A stretch of 5,182 nucleotides of DNA from Peptostreptococcaceae bacterium (lineage in GTDB: Bacteria > Bacillota > Clostridia > Peptostreptococcales > Anaerovoracaceae), in assembly GCA_016650115.1 (NCBI GenBank), contig JAENWI010000119.1, forward strand, positions 1 through 5,182, in the 5' to 3' direction. Position 1 is the stretch's first letter, and each line of letters begins with the position of its first letter. This document shows, one piece after another, positions 1 through 5,009 of this stretch. A program made the translations under genes and the position numbers. The notes below the pieces were generated by a model, which saw only the letters and a list, made by a program, of their open reading frames with translations, was not told the DNA's origin and did no database searches.

Positions 1-240
1 AAACAGAACAGTTTCTTCAAAGATGCTTCGCATATTACTTTTAAGGTTAGCATACATTTTAAGTTTTAGCTATAAATAAAAACATCCTTCCAGTTCCTCA
101 AGCATCCGATTATAAACAATATGACGCTTCAGCATGGCCTCTATGACAAGTGGATGTTTTTTGTAATAAGATTTTATAATACCCTCGTACTTAATCGGTT
201 TTTCCTCTGATAAAGGATTTCCATCCGCCAAATTTCGGAT
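1..240 (-). pseudogene. Patatin-like phospholipase remnant (C-terminal part)
   Basis: This is a broken coding fragment that runs off the left edge of the window. One open frame from about 240 down to a TAG at 70-72 includes NPLSEEKPIKYEGIIKSYY, then KKHPLVIEAM and RHIVYNRMLEELE. This resembles the C-terminal (DUF6363-type) region of bacterial patatin-like phospholipases, where a run like 'YKKYP.LVEAM..RH..YN..LE.LE' follows the hydrolase domain. After the TAG the resemblance continues in shifted frames: VFIYS, then MYANLKSNMRSI, like the family's final 'VFIIRP...L..N...L..LY' segment. The catalytic GXSXG serine region is absent because the gene is cut on its upstream side, and at least one frameshift interrupts the rest. 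In the family these are cytoplasmic lipid acyl hydrolases. The identification rests on remembered family sequence; I am moderately sure of the family and confident that the piece is non-functional. Confidence 0.5.
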
Positions 241-329
241 CCTGAACTAGTTTGATGTTATTGACTATTTCCATATACTTCATTTCCTTTTCTTATTGTT
301 TTATCTGTTGAAATTTGTTCACTTCTCAA

Positions 330-1236
330 TTAAAAAATATACTTGTCATAATAACAACACCAACAATTGCCAGCCGTTCTCTTTACTGATTTTGCGAACT
401 CAACAAGATATTCATCTCCTGCGGAATGCCCAAAATTATCATTTATGGATTTGAAGTTATCAAAGTCAGCAAATATAAGGGTAAATGGCTTTTTATCATC
501 TTTTCTGCATCCTGATAAAAAGCTCCCCTGTTTTTCAGGTTGGTCAAAGTATCTTTTATTGTTATATTTACAAGCTTTTCAACATCATTACTCATTACAA
601 CCAAAAAATATAGCAATTTATAGCTAAGTATTGCACAGGCGGAAATAACAGAAATAATTAAAATGCTTAAAAGTTGCGAAGAGTTTTTTAAGGAATATAA
701 ATTAAAAATATAAATGAGAATAAACCAAAGAAAACTTAAGTAAAGTACAAAGTCCATTAATTTACTATTAATATTCTTTAGTATGTAAACAAATTTTTGT
801 TTAACGGATTTCACAAACAGCTTAAGTGTAGCTGCAAAAATGAGGGTCTGGGTTATGACAACAGTCATTTCAATTGATCCCACCGGTATTAGTGATCCTA
901 CCCTCATAGACAACGAAAAAACAACCATAGAGTATATCCATGATGAATTCATTATTATTATTATGTATTTCAAACTGTGGTTGTAAAGGTATTTTATAGG
1001 TATTATGTGAAAATATCCAAAAATTATGAATTGTACTTTTCCATCTTCTTCCCTTGTAATAGTTTTGAGTGCCGCATCTTTCCTCTCTTCAATTCCGAGC
1101 TCCTCAATTAATTCCTCAATATTGCCAAACTCTGAAATCACAATTCCGATGGCCTCATTTTCTGATTTCCCATCATTCTTAAGCTCGTTATATTTTTCGT
1201 TTCTCTTCAAATGCTTACTGAGTATCTGGCAAATAA
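330..1236 (-). pseudogene. HAAS-domain membrane diguanylate cyclase (GGDEF), broken
   Basis: This was a membrane signalling protein that would have made cyclic-di-GMP. The readable part starts inside a HAAS-like (permease-prefix) helical domain, with KYNELKNDGKSENEAIG and EFGNIEELIEELG. Four hydrophobic segments follow, at roughly residues 105-125, 138-157, 178-198 and 205-230 of the open frame. Then comes the opening of a GGDEF domain, with DTLTNLKNRGAF. A frameshift at about 479-481, consistent with one lost base, moves the rest to another frame: LIFADFDNFKSIND, then HSAGDEYLVEFAKSVK. Coding similarity ends near 366 and that frame stops at 330-332. The GG[DE]EF catalytic loop and everything after it are missing. 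The 5' end is also lost: an open frame extends to an ATG at 1285, but its first 15 or so codons lie in IS-end-like sequence and are not native. With no catalytic loop, cyclase activity is not expected. GC content is very low, about 20% in a sampled line. Confidence 0.8.
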
Positions 1237-1268
1237 TTCCACCTTTTTTTTTGGTGAGGGTCATTCCA
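1237..1268 (-). repeat. Degenerate IS-end-like repeat
   Basis: The outer 11 bases, GGGTCATTCCA at 1258-1268, match exactly the outer end of the repeat at 2640-2663. The inner part (TTCCAC, a long T run, GGTGA) is a looser match because the T run is expanded. It points the same way as the other copies: its outer end faces higher coordinates. It sits where the 5' end of the diguanylate cyclase gene should be, so it probably marks the insertion or deletion that removed that gene's start. The IS3-type assignment is inference from the TG...CA form. Confidence 0.45.
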
Positions 1269-1273
1269 AAAGC

Positions 1274-1303
1274 TAGGTTGTCCACTTTTTAGGGTTCACT
1301 CCA
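1274..1303 (-). repeat. Solo IS-end-like repeat, copy A
   Basis: Read on the minus strand this begins TGGAGTGAACCCTAAAAAGT and continues GGACAACC. It matches 3484-3513 at 28 of 30 positions. The form (TG start, 'GAACCCCAAAAAGTGGACA' body) resembles terminal repeats of IS3-family elements of the IS150 kind. No transposase is found beside it. The outer end lies 8 bases past the stop codon of the aldolase gene. Only 5 bases separate it from the degenerate copy at 1237-1268, giving two like-oriented ends in tandem. Confidence 0.65.
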
Positions 1304-1311
1304 CCTTCGTT

Positions 1312-2199
1312 TTATTTTATTGATGCATCGTAAATTGATTGGATAGATTTATCTAACATGTCGTCAAACTCCGAATCGCTTTGGTTAGCATTTAGCCCTT
1401 CCGTTAGTGCTCTTGAGAAGCTTGCAATCAGTTTCTGGTTTCTTGCCAGTTTTTCATTTGCCTCTTTTCTGGAATATCCTCCTGATAGAGCAACAACTCT
1501 TACTATGTTAGGATGCTTTATTATCTCTTCATAGTAATTATCAACACTTGGAATGGTAAGTTTAAAGATTATTTTACAGTTAACGTCCAATGTTTTCAAT
1601 TGCTCTAGTATTTCTTTTCTGAGAATGAATTCTGCCATTTCTTTATTTGGCGTATGAATATCTACCTCCGGTTCTAAAATAGGAATAAATCCTGCCGCTG
1701 AGATTGCTCTACCAATTTCAAACTGTTGGTCAACAATTGCTTTTATTCCTTGCTCATTTGCCTCTTTTATCACTGAACGCATTTTAGTACCAAAGATATG
1801 ACGCTCTTTAGCACGGACTAGCAATTCATCAAGATTAGGAATAGGTTTCATCAATTGAACACCATTATTTAAATCCATTAACCCTCTATCCACTTTGAGA
1901 ATTGATAAAATCCCTTTCGTTTCCCAAAGATAATCTGCAGTGTATTTTCCATTCACTTTTAAATCCATTGTTTTTTTAAATAGGATAGCCGCAAGAATTC
2001 TTTCTTTGGTAAAAGCAGTGCTTTTTATAATCCTTGATCGCATTTCATGAACCATTTGAAACATCTCAGCTTCATCCACATAGGCTTCTTCTGAAATTCC
2101 ATACATTGCCAGCGCTTTAGGTGTACTACCTCCGCTTTGATCAAGTGCTGCGATAAAACCATTATCATTTTTCATTCGTTCTAACTGCGTCATGTTCAT
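1312..2199 (-). CDS. fda: Class I fructose-1,6-bisphosphate aldolase
   Basis: This cytoplasmic glycolytic and gluconeogenic enzyme cleaves fructose-1,6-bisphosphate to dihydroxyacetone phosphate and glyceraldehyde-3-phosphate through a lysine Schiff base (EC 4.1.2.13). The protein has 295 residues, against 296 for the staphylococcal class I enzyme, which it resembles over its whole length. Recognisable blocks are GFIAALDQSGGSTPKAL (14-30), GKYTADYL (84-91), NGVQLMKPI (112-120), RHIFGTKMRS (133-142), ILEPEV (174-179), FKLTIPS (212-218) and VALSGGYSR. By alignment with the staphylococcal enzyme, K213 should form the Schiff base and E176 should be the proton acceptor. I chose the ATG at 2197-2199, giving MNMTQ, because GGAGG ends 6 bases before it; the upstream ATG at 2226 would place the ribosome binding site inside the gene. 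The stop lies 8 bases from an IS-end-like repeat, and no terminator is visible. A thioesterase remnant ends just upstream, so the two may once have been one transcript. The gene appears intact. Confidence 0.93.
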   Translation of the reverse strand: MNMTQLERMKNDNGFIAALDQSGGSTPKALAMYGISEEAYVDEAEMFQMVHEMRSRIIKSTAFTKERILAAILFKKTMDLKVNGKYTADYLWETKGILSILKVDRGLMDLNNGVQLMKPIPNLDELLVRAKERHIFGTKMRSVIKEANEQGIKAIVDQQFEIGRAISAAGFIPILEPEVDIHTPNKEMAEFILRKEILEQLKTLDVNCKIIFKLTIPSVDNYYEEIIKHPNIVRVVALSGGYSRKEANEKLARNQKLIASFSRALTEGLNANQSDSEFDDMLDKSIQSIYDASIK

Positions 2200-2205
2200 A
2201 AAAAT

Positions 2206-2210
2206 CCTCC
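2206..2210 (-). promoter_or_regulatory. Ribosome binding site that sets the aldolase start
   Basis: AAAGGAGG on the minus strand, with its GGAGG core here, lies 6 bases before the ATG at 2199 and 12 bases before a second in-frame ATG at 2193. The spacing favours 2199. Confidence 0.8.
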
Positions 2211-2215
2211 TTTTG

Positions 2216-2437
2216 TTATTTGTCATCCATTATTTTTGTTTCTTCTCCCTCAGCAACCTTGGTATCAGTATCATTTCTCAATGCTTTTGTGTATACTGTC
2301 ATGCTGGTTTTTCCAGCCTTGACTCCCATTGATATAAATCTTATCATATCGCCATGAATGGAATGATCCATGATAATTTCACCACTTGATTCTATTGCTT
2401 CAGTCTGATTTATTCTAAGATGTATATAGCATTTCTC
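2216..2437 (-). pseudogene. Acyl-CoA thioesterase (hotdog fold) remnant, C-terminal part
   Basis: A 73-codon open stretch ends at a TAA at 2216-2218 and is closed upstream by a TGA at 2438-2440. Its middle reads SIHGDMIRFISMGVKAGKTS, then MTVYTKALRNDTDTKVAEGE. This is the pattern of the second half of BFIT/YciA-type acyl-CoA hydrolases, where 'P.~.GD.i.f...v...GkTSm.V.~.v......~.VAEG' precedes the last strand. Such enzymes hydrolyse acyl-CoA to free acid and CoA as hotdog-fold oligomers. The N-terminal half, with the catalytic residue and the 'GG..M...D' region, is missing, and no usable start is present, so it is probably dead. Its stop codon lies 17 bases before the aldolase start, an operon-like spacing. 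The family call rests on one motif block, so I hold it moderately. Confidence 0.5.
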
Positions 2438-2639
2438 TCAAATATTTATTTAAACAAAAACTTGACCGCACTGTCTGTTTCTATGCTAATCCTGATTCCT
2501 AATAGTCCGCTGACAATGGGAATCCTACTGCTTGCTGTAACTACAATGTTGGTGTCTTTCATCTCGTACCTGCTGCATTATTTAAAGAATTCAATCCCTT
2601 TTCAGCCTTTATAACCGATGAAATCGGTGAAAATCAGAC
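2438..2639. other. Stretch without a recognised gene between the thioesterase remnant and an IS-like end
   Basis: Two short overlapping frames are present. A plus-strand frame (2420-2614, 64 codons) is hydrophobic, with MGILLLAVTTMLVSFISYLL. A minus-strand frame (2446-2562, 38 codons) begins MKDTNIVVTASSR. Neither has a strong ribosome binding site or a family I recognise. Either may be eroded coding DNA. Confidence 0.3.
2614..2628. repeat. Short perfect palindrome
   Basis: ACCGAT and ATCGGT are separated by GAA, giving a 6-bp stem with a 3-base loop. It lies 11 bases from the inner edge of the IS-end-like repeat at 2640-2663. No T run follows it on either strand, so it is not a convincing terminator. 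Confidence 0.35.
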
Positions 2640-2663
2640 TGTCTACTTTTGGGGGTCATTCCA
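2640..2663 (-). repeat. Solo IS-end-like repeat, copy B (variant)
   Basis: Read on the minus strand it begins TGGAATGACCCCCAAAAGTA and ends GACA. It has the same layout as copies A and C (TG start, run of C, run of A, GT.GACA), but differs enough to come from a related element rather than the same one. Its outer GGGTCATTCCA (plus strand) matches the degenerate copy at 1258-1268 exactly. No transposase is adjacent. The outer end lies 28 bases past the stop of the [2Fe-2S] protein gene. Confidence 0.6.
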
Positions 2664-2691
2664 TCTCAGATTTTGTTATAAGCGGCTAGAT

Positions 2692-2940
2692 TTATTTATT
2701 TTTATCGAAGACATAAACAATATCATTATAGCAGCAAATACCTTTTGGGTTGTTTACTTTGCAGTTGCTATTTTTCATAGCTCCTGTCATATCTATTACT
2801 TCTTGTACGTTTTTGGCTCCGGCTTTAATGGCATTAATAATATCCTGCTGTGTTACATGATTGCAGTAACAAACGTATTCGCCAATAACAACTTCTTCCT
2901 TCTCGGTTGGTTCACAACCACAACAACATTTCTCTGACAT
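2692..2940 (-). CDS. BFD-like [2Fe-2S]-binding protein
   Basis: This small cytoplasmic protein of 82 residues should bind a [2Fe-2S] cluster. The core, residues 23-74, fits the BFD-like fold (bacterioferritin-associated ferredoxin type): VCYCNHVTQQDIINAIKAGA, then VQEVIDMTGAM. The usual BFD ligand pattern is C-x-C, about 32 residues, then C-x2-C. Here C24, C26 and C60 fit, but the last ligand is displaced: C60 is followed by eight residues before C69-C70 (NSNCKVNNPKGICCYND). I recall this longer spacing from a clostridial subgroup. A separate cysteine cluster, CCCGC at residues 5-9, precedes the domain and could hold another metal. The start is supported by AGAGGAA six bases before the ATG. 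BFD domains act in iron release from bacterioferritin, in cluster scaffolding or as electron-transfer modules; the exact partner here is unknown. Immediately upstream lies a broken unrecognised gene. No terminator is seen downstream. Confidence 0.85.
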   Translation of the reverse strand: MSEKCCCGCEPTEKEEVVIGEYVCYCNHVTQQDIINAIKAGAKNVQEVIDMTGAMKNSNCKVNNPKGICCYNDIVYVFDKNK

Positions 2941-2980
2941 ATTAATTTCCTCTCATACTTTATTCTTTTTTTCTCTATTT

Positions 2981-3434
2981 TCAGAAATCCAATGGTAAGA
3001 AGTGCTTTCCAAACCCACCGGCAAGCAATAGAGAAATTGCACTATTTAATCTTGTTTCATGATCTGGCCTAATAATGAAAAAATAATCTCTAATTGTACC
3101 CCTTGAGAATTTTAGCCCGTACCATTTAGCAATTCATCATCACAACAATCAAATCGAACATCATTAAGATAAGTTATATGCTTGCCATCATTTTATCCGC
3201 ACATTTATTTGACAAATGAGCCAAAAGCCAGCAGTAATACAGACCAGCCCCATGATGTTTTTTCAAAATTTCTGCGAATATTTCGTTTTTACAGAACCAA
3301 TTGTATCAAACTCATGTAAGGCTCTGTCCAAGCACAAAGTTTGTGAAGAGGCGTATTTGAATATTTGCTTTGATGGCTATTGATTTGTATACATCTTTTG
3401 CCTCTGAACCAAATATATTCTCAAACAATTTCAC
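2981..3434 (-). pseudogene. Unrecognised gene, broken by several frameshifts
   Basis: I do not recognise the product. A clear gene start is present: AAAGGAGG five bases before a GTG at 3432-3434, then 40 codons beginning VKLFENIFGSEAKDVYKSIA, ended by a TGA at 3312-3314. Protein-like sequence continues downstream in other frames: ALHEFDTIGSVKTKYSQ, then AEILKKHHGAGLYYCWLL followed by SNKCADKMMASI (stop 3174-3176), then YLNDVRFDCCDDELLNG (stop 3112-3114), and last YGLKFSRGTIRDYFFIIRP running to DF and a TGA at 2981-2983. Joined, these would make one soluble protein of about 150 residues with no signal peptide or membrane segment. At least three frame changes are needed. The gene lies 40 bases before the BFD-like gene, so both may once have been co-transcribed. 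A good promoter stands just upstream, partly inside an IS-end-like repeat. Confidence 0.55.
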
Positions 3435-3464
3435 ATTAACCTCCTTTTTGAATGCTTTCATCAT

Positions 3465-3494
3465 ATCATAAAATTTAAGAAATTAGGCTGTCCA
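3465..3494 (-). promoter_or_regulatory. Probable sigma-A promoter using the IS-like end
   Basis: On the minus strand TGGACA (3489-3494) is followed after 18 bases by TATGAT (3465-3470). Each hexamer matches the sigma-A consensus at five of six positions. The -35 box is the inner end of the IS-end-like repeat, and the -10 lies in the DNA just inside it. Transcription would start near 3458, about 15 bases before the AAAGGAGG of the broken gene, and could read on into the BFD-like gene. Confidence 0.5.
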
Positions 3495-3513
3495 CTTTTT
3501 GGGGTTCACTCCA
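3484..3513 (-). repeat. Solo IS-end-like repeat, copy C
   Basis: Read on the minus strand it begins TGGAGTGAACCCCAAAAAGT and continues GGACAGCC. It differs from 1274-1303 at only two of 30 positions. The outer end lies 5 bases past the TAG of the ZIP transporter gene. Inside it no transposase is found, only the broken gene at 2981-3434. The assignment to an IS3-type (IS150-like) terminal repeat is inference from its form. Confidence 0.65.
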
Positions 3514-3518
3514 GTCCG

Positions 3519-4289
3519 CTATTTTGCCATGTGACTAACGATAAAAGCTAATAAAAATCCGGTTGCCGTGACAAGTGCTACAAATCGTCCGCCTTCTTCG
3601 AATGCTTCAGGCATCATAGTATCTGCAATCATCGCCAAGATGGCCCCGGCCGCCAGCGCAAGTGTCATGGCAATAATATCTGGGGATGCATGGCCCAATA
3701 GGGTATAGCCCAGCATCGCAGCGCCGCTGCATGCAGCGATTGTAATACTCCAAATCGTCATTATATAAATGTTTGACTTACCAGATTCTTTCATTCCCAA
3801 AGACCCGGAAATACCCTCCGGCAAGTTACTGAGAAACACTGCAACCAGCATACTCAAACCGATTCCCTCACCGGCTGCCAAACCAATGCCAATAGCCGCG
3901 GATTCAGGGATCCCATCTAAGAGAGCTCCTAGGAAGATGGCGAAACCGGAGTTCACATGCTTGGAATTATTGACGGTGCCTTCCTTTGCTGCGTGCCGCT
4001 TTCCGTGCCAAAGTTTGCGAAAGTGTCCGCCACAACTGTCAATCAGGTAGTCCCCACCAACAAAAAAAAGTGCACCGGAGATAAATCCAACAGATACTGA
4101 ATCGAACCCTCCCGATTCATAAGCTTTCTCCATTAGGTTGAAAGTTAAGGCTGAAATAAGCACACCCGATCCGAAAGCCATAATGACACCGACTACCCGT
4201 TTGGGTACATTTTTTACATATATTCCAAACAATGCCCCAATAAAAAGAGCCACTCCACCAATTAAACCATATATACCTGCAATAATCAT
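3519..4289 (-). CDS. ZIP-family divalent metal transporter
   Basis: This inner-membrane transporter should move zinc, iron or manganese; the exact metal cannot be read from the sequence. The protein has 256 residues and about eight hydrophobic segments, near 3-25, 33-52, 64-80, 115-138, 143-160, 172-195, 205-222 and 235-253. The metal-path motifs sit where the family has them: LDGIPESAAIGIGL (124-137) in the fourth segment and SNLPEGI (154-160) in the fifth. In the fourth the usual histidine is replaced by D125, as in one bacterial subgroup. The loop between segments three and four carries C86, H89, H95 and H99, a possible metal-sensing stretch. AAGGAGG stands before the ATG at 4289 with a rather long spacer of 11 bases; no alternative start fits better. 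GC content (50-57% in sampled lines) is far above its neighbours, suggesting acquisition from elsewhere. It appears intact and monocistronic, with a terminator upstream and an IS-like end 5 bases downstream. Confidence 0.92.
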   Translation of the reverse strand: MIIAGIYGLIGGVALFIGALFGIYVKNVPKRVVGVIMAFGSGVLISALTFNLMEKAYESGGFDSVSVGFISGALFFVGGDYLIDSCGGHFRKLWHGKRHAAKEGTVNNSKHVNSGFAIFLGALLDGIPESAAIGIGLAAGEGIGLSMLVAVFLSNLPEGISGSLGMKESGKSNIYIMTIWSITIAACSGAAMLGYTLLGHASPDIIAMTLALAAGAILAMIADTMMPEAFEEGGRFVALVTATGFLLAFIVSHMAK

Positions 4290-4339
4290 TATCCGAGCGA
4301 CCTCCTTCTTATGGTTTTATCATATTTTAATTATGGTTC

Positions 4340-4367
4340 TATATATTGTACCCTTTTTATCGAACAA
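4340..4367 (-). promoter_or_regulatory. Possible promoter of the ZIP transporter gene
   Basis: On the minus strand TTGTTC (4362-4367) and TATATA (4340-4345) are 16 bases apart, about 50 bases before the ATG. An overlapping TACAAT (4345-4350) is another possible -10, with a weaker -35. I see no clear Zur, Fur or MntR operator. Confidence 0.35.
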
Positions 4368-4406
4368 ATTCTACATGTCTTAATATAATGCAATTATTTT
4401 CCTAGC

Positions 4407-4439
4407 AAAAAACGCCAGTCAGGCTACAACCCAACTGGC
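4407..4439 (-). terminator. Rho-independent terminator
   Basis: On the minus strand GCCAGT (4434-4439) pairs with ACTGGC (4414-4419) across a 14-base loop; after one G, six T residues follow (4407-4412). It ends transcription entering from the right, where only gene fragments remain, and insulates the ZIP gene. It lies 8 bases past the stop of the HsdR fragment but probably belonged to another gene. Confidence 0.75.
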
Positions 4440-4447
4440 AGTTATAT

Positions 4448-4642
4448 TTATATCTCACCCTCTATCTCTACATGAATAGACTGGTTAACAAGAATATTTC
4501 GGTCAGCAAGGTACAGCACCTTTTTCTTCATACCGCTTTTCAGCAAACGATAAACCACTTGAAACGCTGTGTATGTTTTACCAGTACCCGTAGCCATGAC
4601 GAGCAGAAGGCGTTGCTGACCCTTTACGCAAATCCGCTTTAC
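4448..4642 (-). pseudogene. hsdR: Type I restriction enzyme HsdR fragment (helicase motif I)
   Basis: A 64-codon stretch holds GQQRLLLVMATGTGKTYTAF (residues 8-27), a Walker A motif, followed by VVYRLLKSGMKKKVLYLADR and NILVNQ. This is the standard start of the DEAD-like translocase domain of HsdR, which usually reads 'GQQR.LLVMATGTGKTYTAFQ...L.....KRILFLADRNILVDQ'. HsdR is normally about 800-1000 residues; only about 50 survive. The N-terminal nuclease domain, motifs II-VI and the C-terminus are missing. After NQ the sequence turns to unrelated residues (SIHVEIEGEI) and stops at 4448-4450. On the upstream side similarity starts near 4620, where it abuts a helix-turn-helix-like fragment in another frame. 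The piece cannot be functional. Confidence 0.8.
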
Positions 4643-4703
4643 TCATTTTCTTGTCTACGAGCAATTTCGCAAGGTTTTGCGAGAGGCTCGCAAAAGAAAA
4701 ACA
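4578..4703 (-). pseudogene. Probable Xre-type helix-turn-helix regulator fragment
   Basis: The frame from 4703 to a TAA at 4578-4580 contains NLAKLLVDKKMSKADLRKG at about 4615-4674. This resembles the first helices of small Cro/CI-type regulators, which often read 'LWKLLIDK.M.KTDLRKAAGIS...'. The recognition helix does not follow: at about 4620 the DNA passes into the HsdR fragment in another frame. No start codon with a ribosome binding site is present, and a strong palindrome covers its front. The match is short, so this is tentative. Confidence 0.35.
4667..4695. repeat. Strong palindrome with an alternative overlapping hairpin
   Basis: TTTTGCGAG (4675-4683) and CTCGCAAAA (4687-4695) form a perfect 9-bp stem with a 3-base loop. 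The left arm can instead pair with the adjacent TCGCAA (4667-4672), giving TCGCAA-GGTT-TTGCGA. No T run follows on either strand, so it is not an ordinary terminator. It could be a protein-binding site or a leftover of a mobile element. Confidence 0.6.
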
Positions 4704-4733
4704 TTACAAAAAATAAAGACAATACTAAAGGTT

Positions 4734-4817
4734 TTATCCTTCAGTGCCGTATTTGTTTTCGAGCATCCGCTTGAAGTGAATAAAGTCGGTCAAAAACCTA
4801 CTTGATTTCGTAAATCC
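4734..4817 (-). other. Unrecognised coding-like fragment
   Basis: A 27-codon stretch (RFLTDFIHFKRMLENKYGTE, then G and stop at 4734-4736) looks protein-like, with ordinary amino-acid composition. It is closed upstream by a TAA at 4818-4820, has no start, and I do not recognise it. It lies between the transposase fragment and the helix-turn-helix fragment. Confidence 0.3.
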
Positions 4818-4822
4818 TTAAG

Positions 4823-4984
4823 TCAAACTCCATTTCTACAAAGCCTTTGTTGTTTTATCTTTACTATATTTTTTTCTATACACATTTTTATAATCTCATT
4901 GAAGAAATTTTCGAAGTCTTCCTTGCCAATGCGTTTTGTTCTAAAATGGCTTATTGTTGTATCGTCAGGTGTTATGTCATTGAT
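4823..4984 (-). mobile_element. Transposase fragment (DUF772/IS1182-like N-terminal region)
   Basis: A 53-codon stretch reads DITPDDTTISHFRTKRIGKE, then DFENFFNEIIKMCIEKNIVK. This matches the N-terminal part of IS1182-type (DUF772) transposases, where 'PDHSTISRFR......F..~F..~~..C...GLV' precedes the DDE catalytic domain. The frame is closed by a TAA at 4985-4987 and ends with a TGA at 4823-4825. No start codon, catalytic DDE region or terminal repeats are found, so this is a dead remnant. An inverted repeat at 5010-5040 lies just upstream. Confidence 0.65.
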
Positions 4985-5009
4985 TTATAATCATCCGACA
5001 TTGAACTTG

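Noticed and set aside
238..252. Adjacent GGATCC and ACTAGT-like restriction sites as a sign of vector sequence
   Set aside because: Only short isolated sites are present, with native-looking AT-rich sequence on both sides and no polylinker or vector features.
367..627. 86-codon plus-strand frame
   Set aside because: It is antisense to the GGDEF remnant, whose protein motifs are clear on the minus strand, and no ribosome binding site precedes it.
1244..1285. ATG at 1285 as the true start of the cyclase gene
   Set aside because: The first codons fall in the two IS-end-like repeats and encode low-complexity sequence; the family similarity starts later, so the real start has been lost.
1026..1292. 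88-codon plus-strand frame rich in serine and proline
   Set aside because: It is the antisense shadow of the HAAS region of the cyclase remnant and runs into the IS-like ends.
2420..2614. 64-codon hydrophobic plus-strand frame
   Set aside because: It has no ribosome binding site and no family match I can name, and it starts inside the thioesterase remnant. Every supported gene here is on the other strand, so I described the stretch but did not call a gene.
2614..2628. Palindrome as a terminator
   Set aside because: The stem is only 6 bp and no T run follows on either strand.
3769..4383. Two plus-strand frames (3769-4050 and 4138-4383)
   Set aside because: Both are antisense shadows of the ZIP transporter gene, which has full-length family motifs.
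4290..4406. Metal-responsive riboswitch or Zur/Fur/MntR box before the ZIP gene
   Set aside because: I found no conserved riboswitch core and no convincing inverted-repeat operator in this leader.
4472..4774. 100-codon plus-strand frame
   Set aside because: It is antisense to the HsdR Walker A fragment, whose motif is unmistakable on the minus strand.
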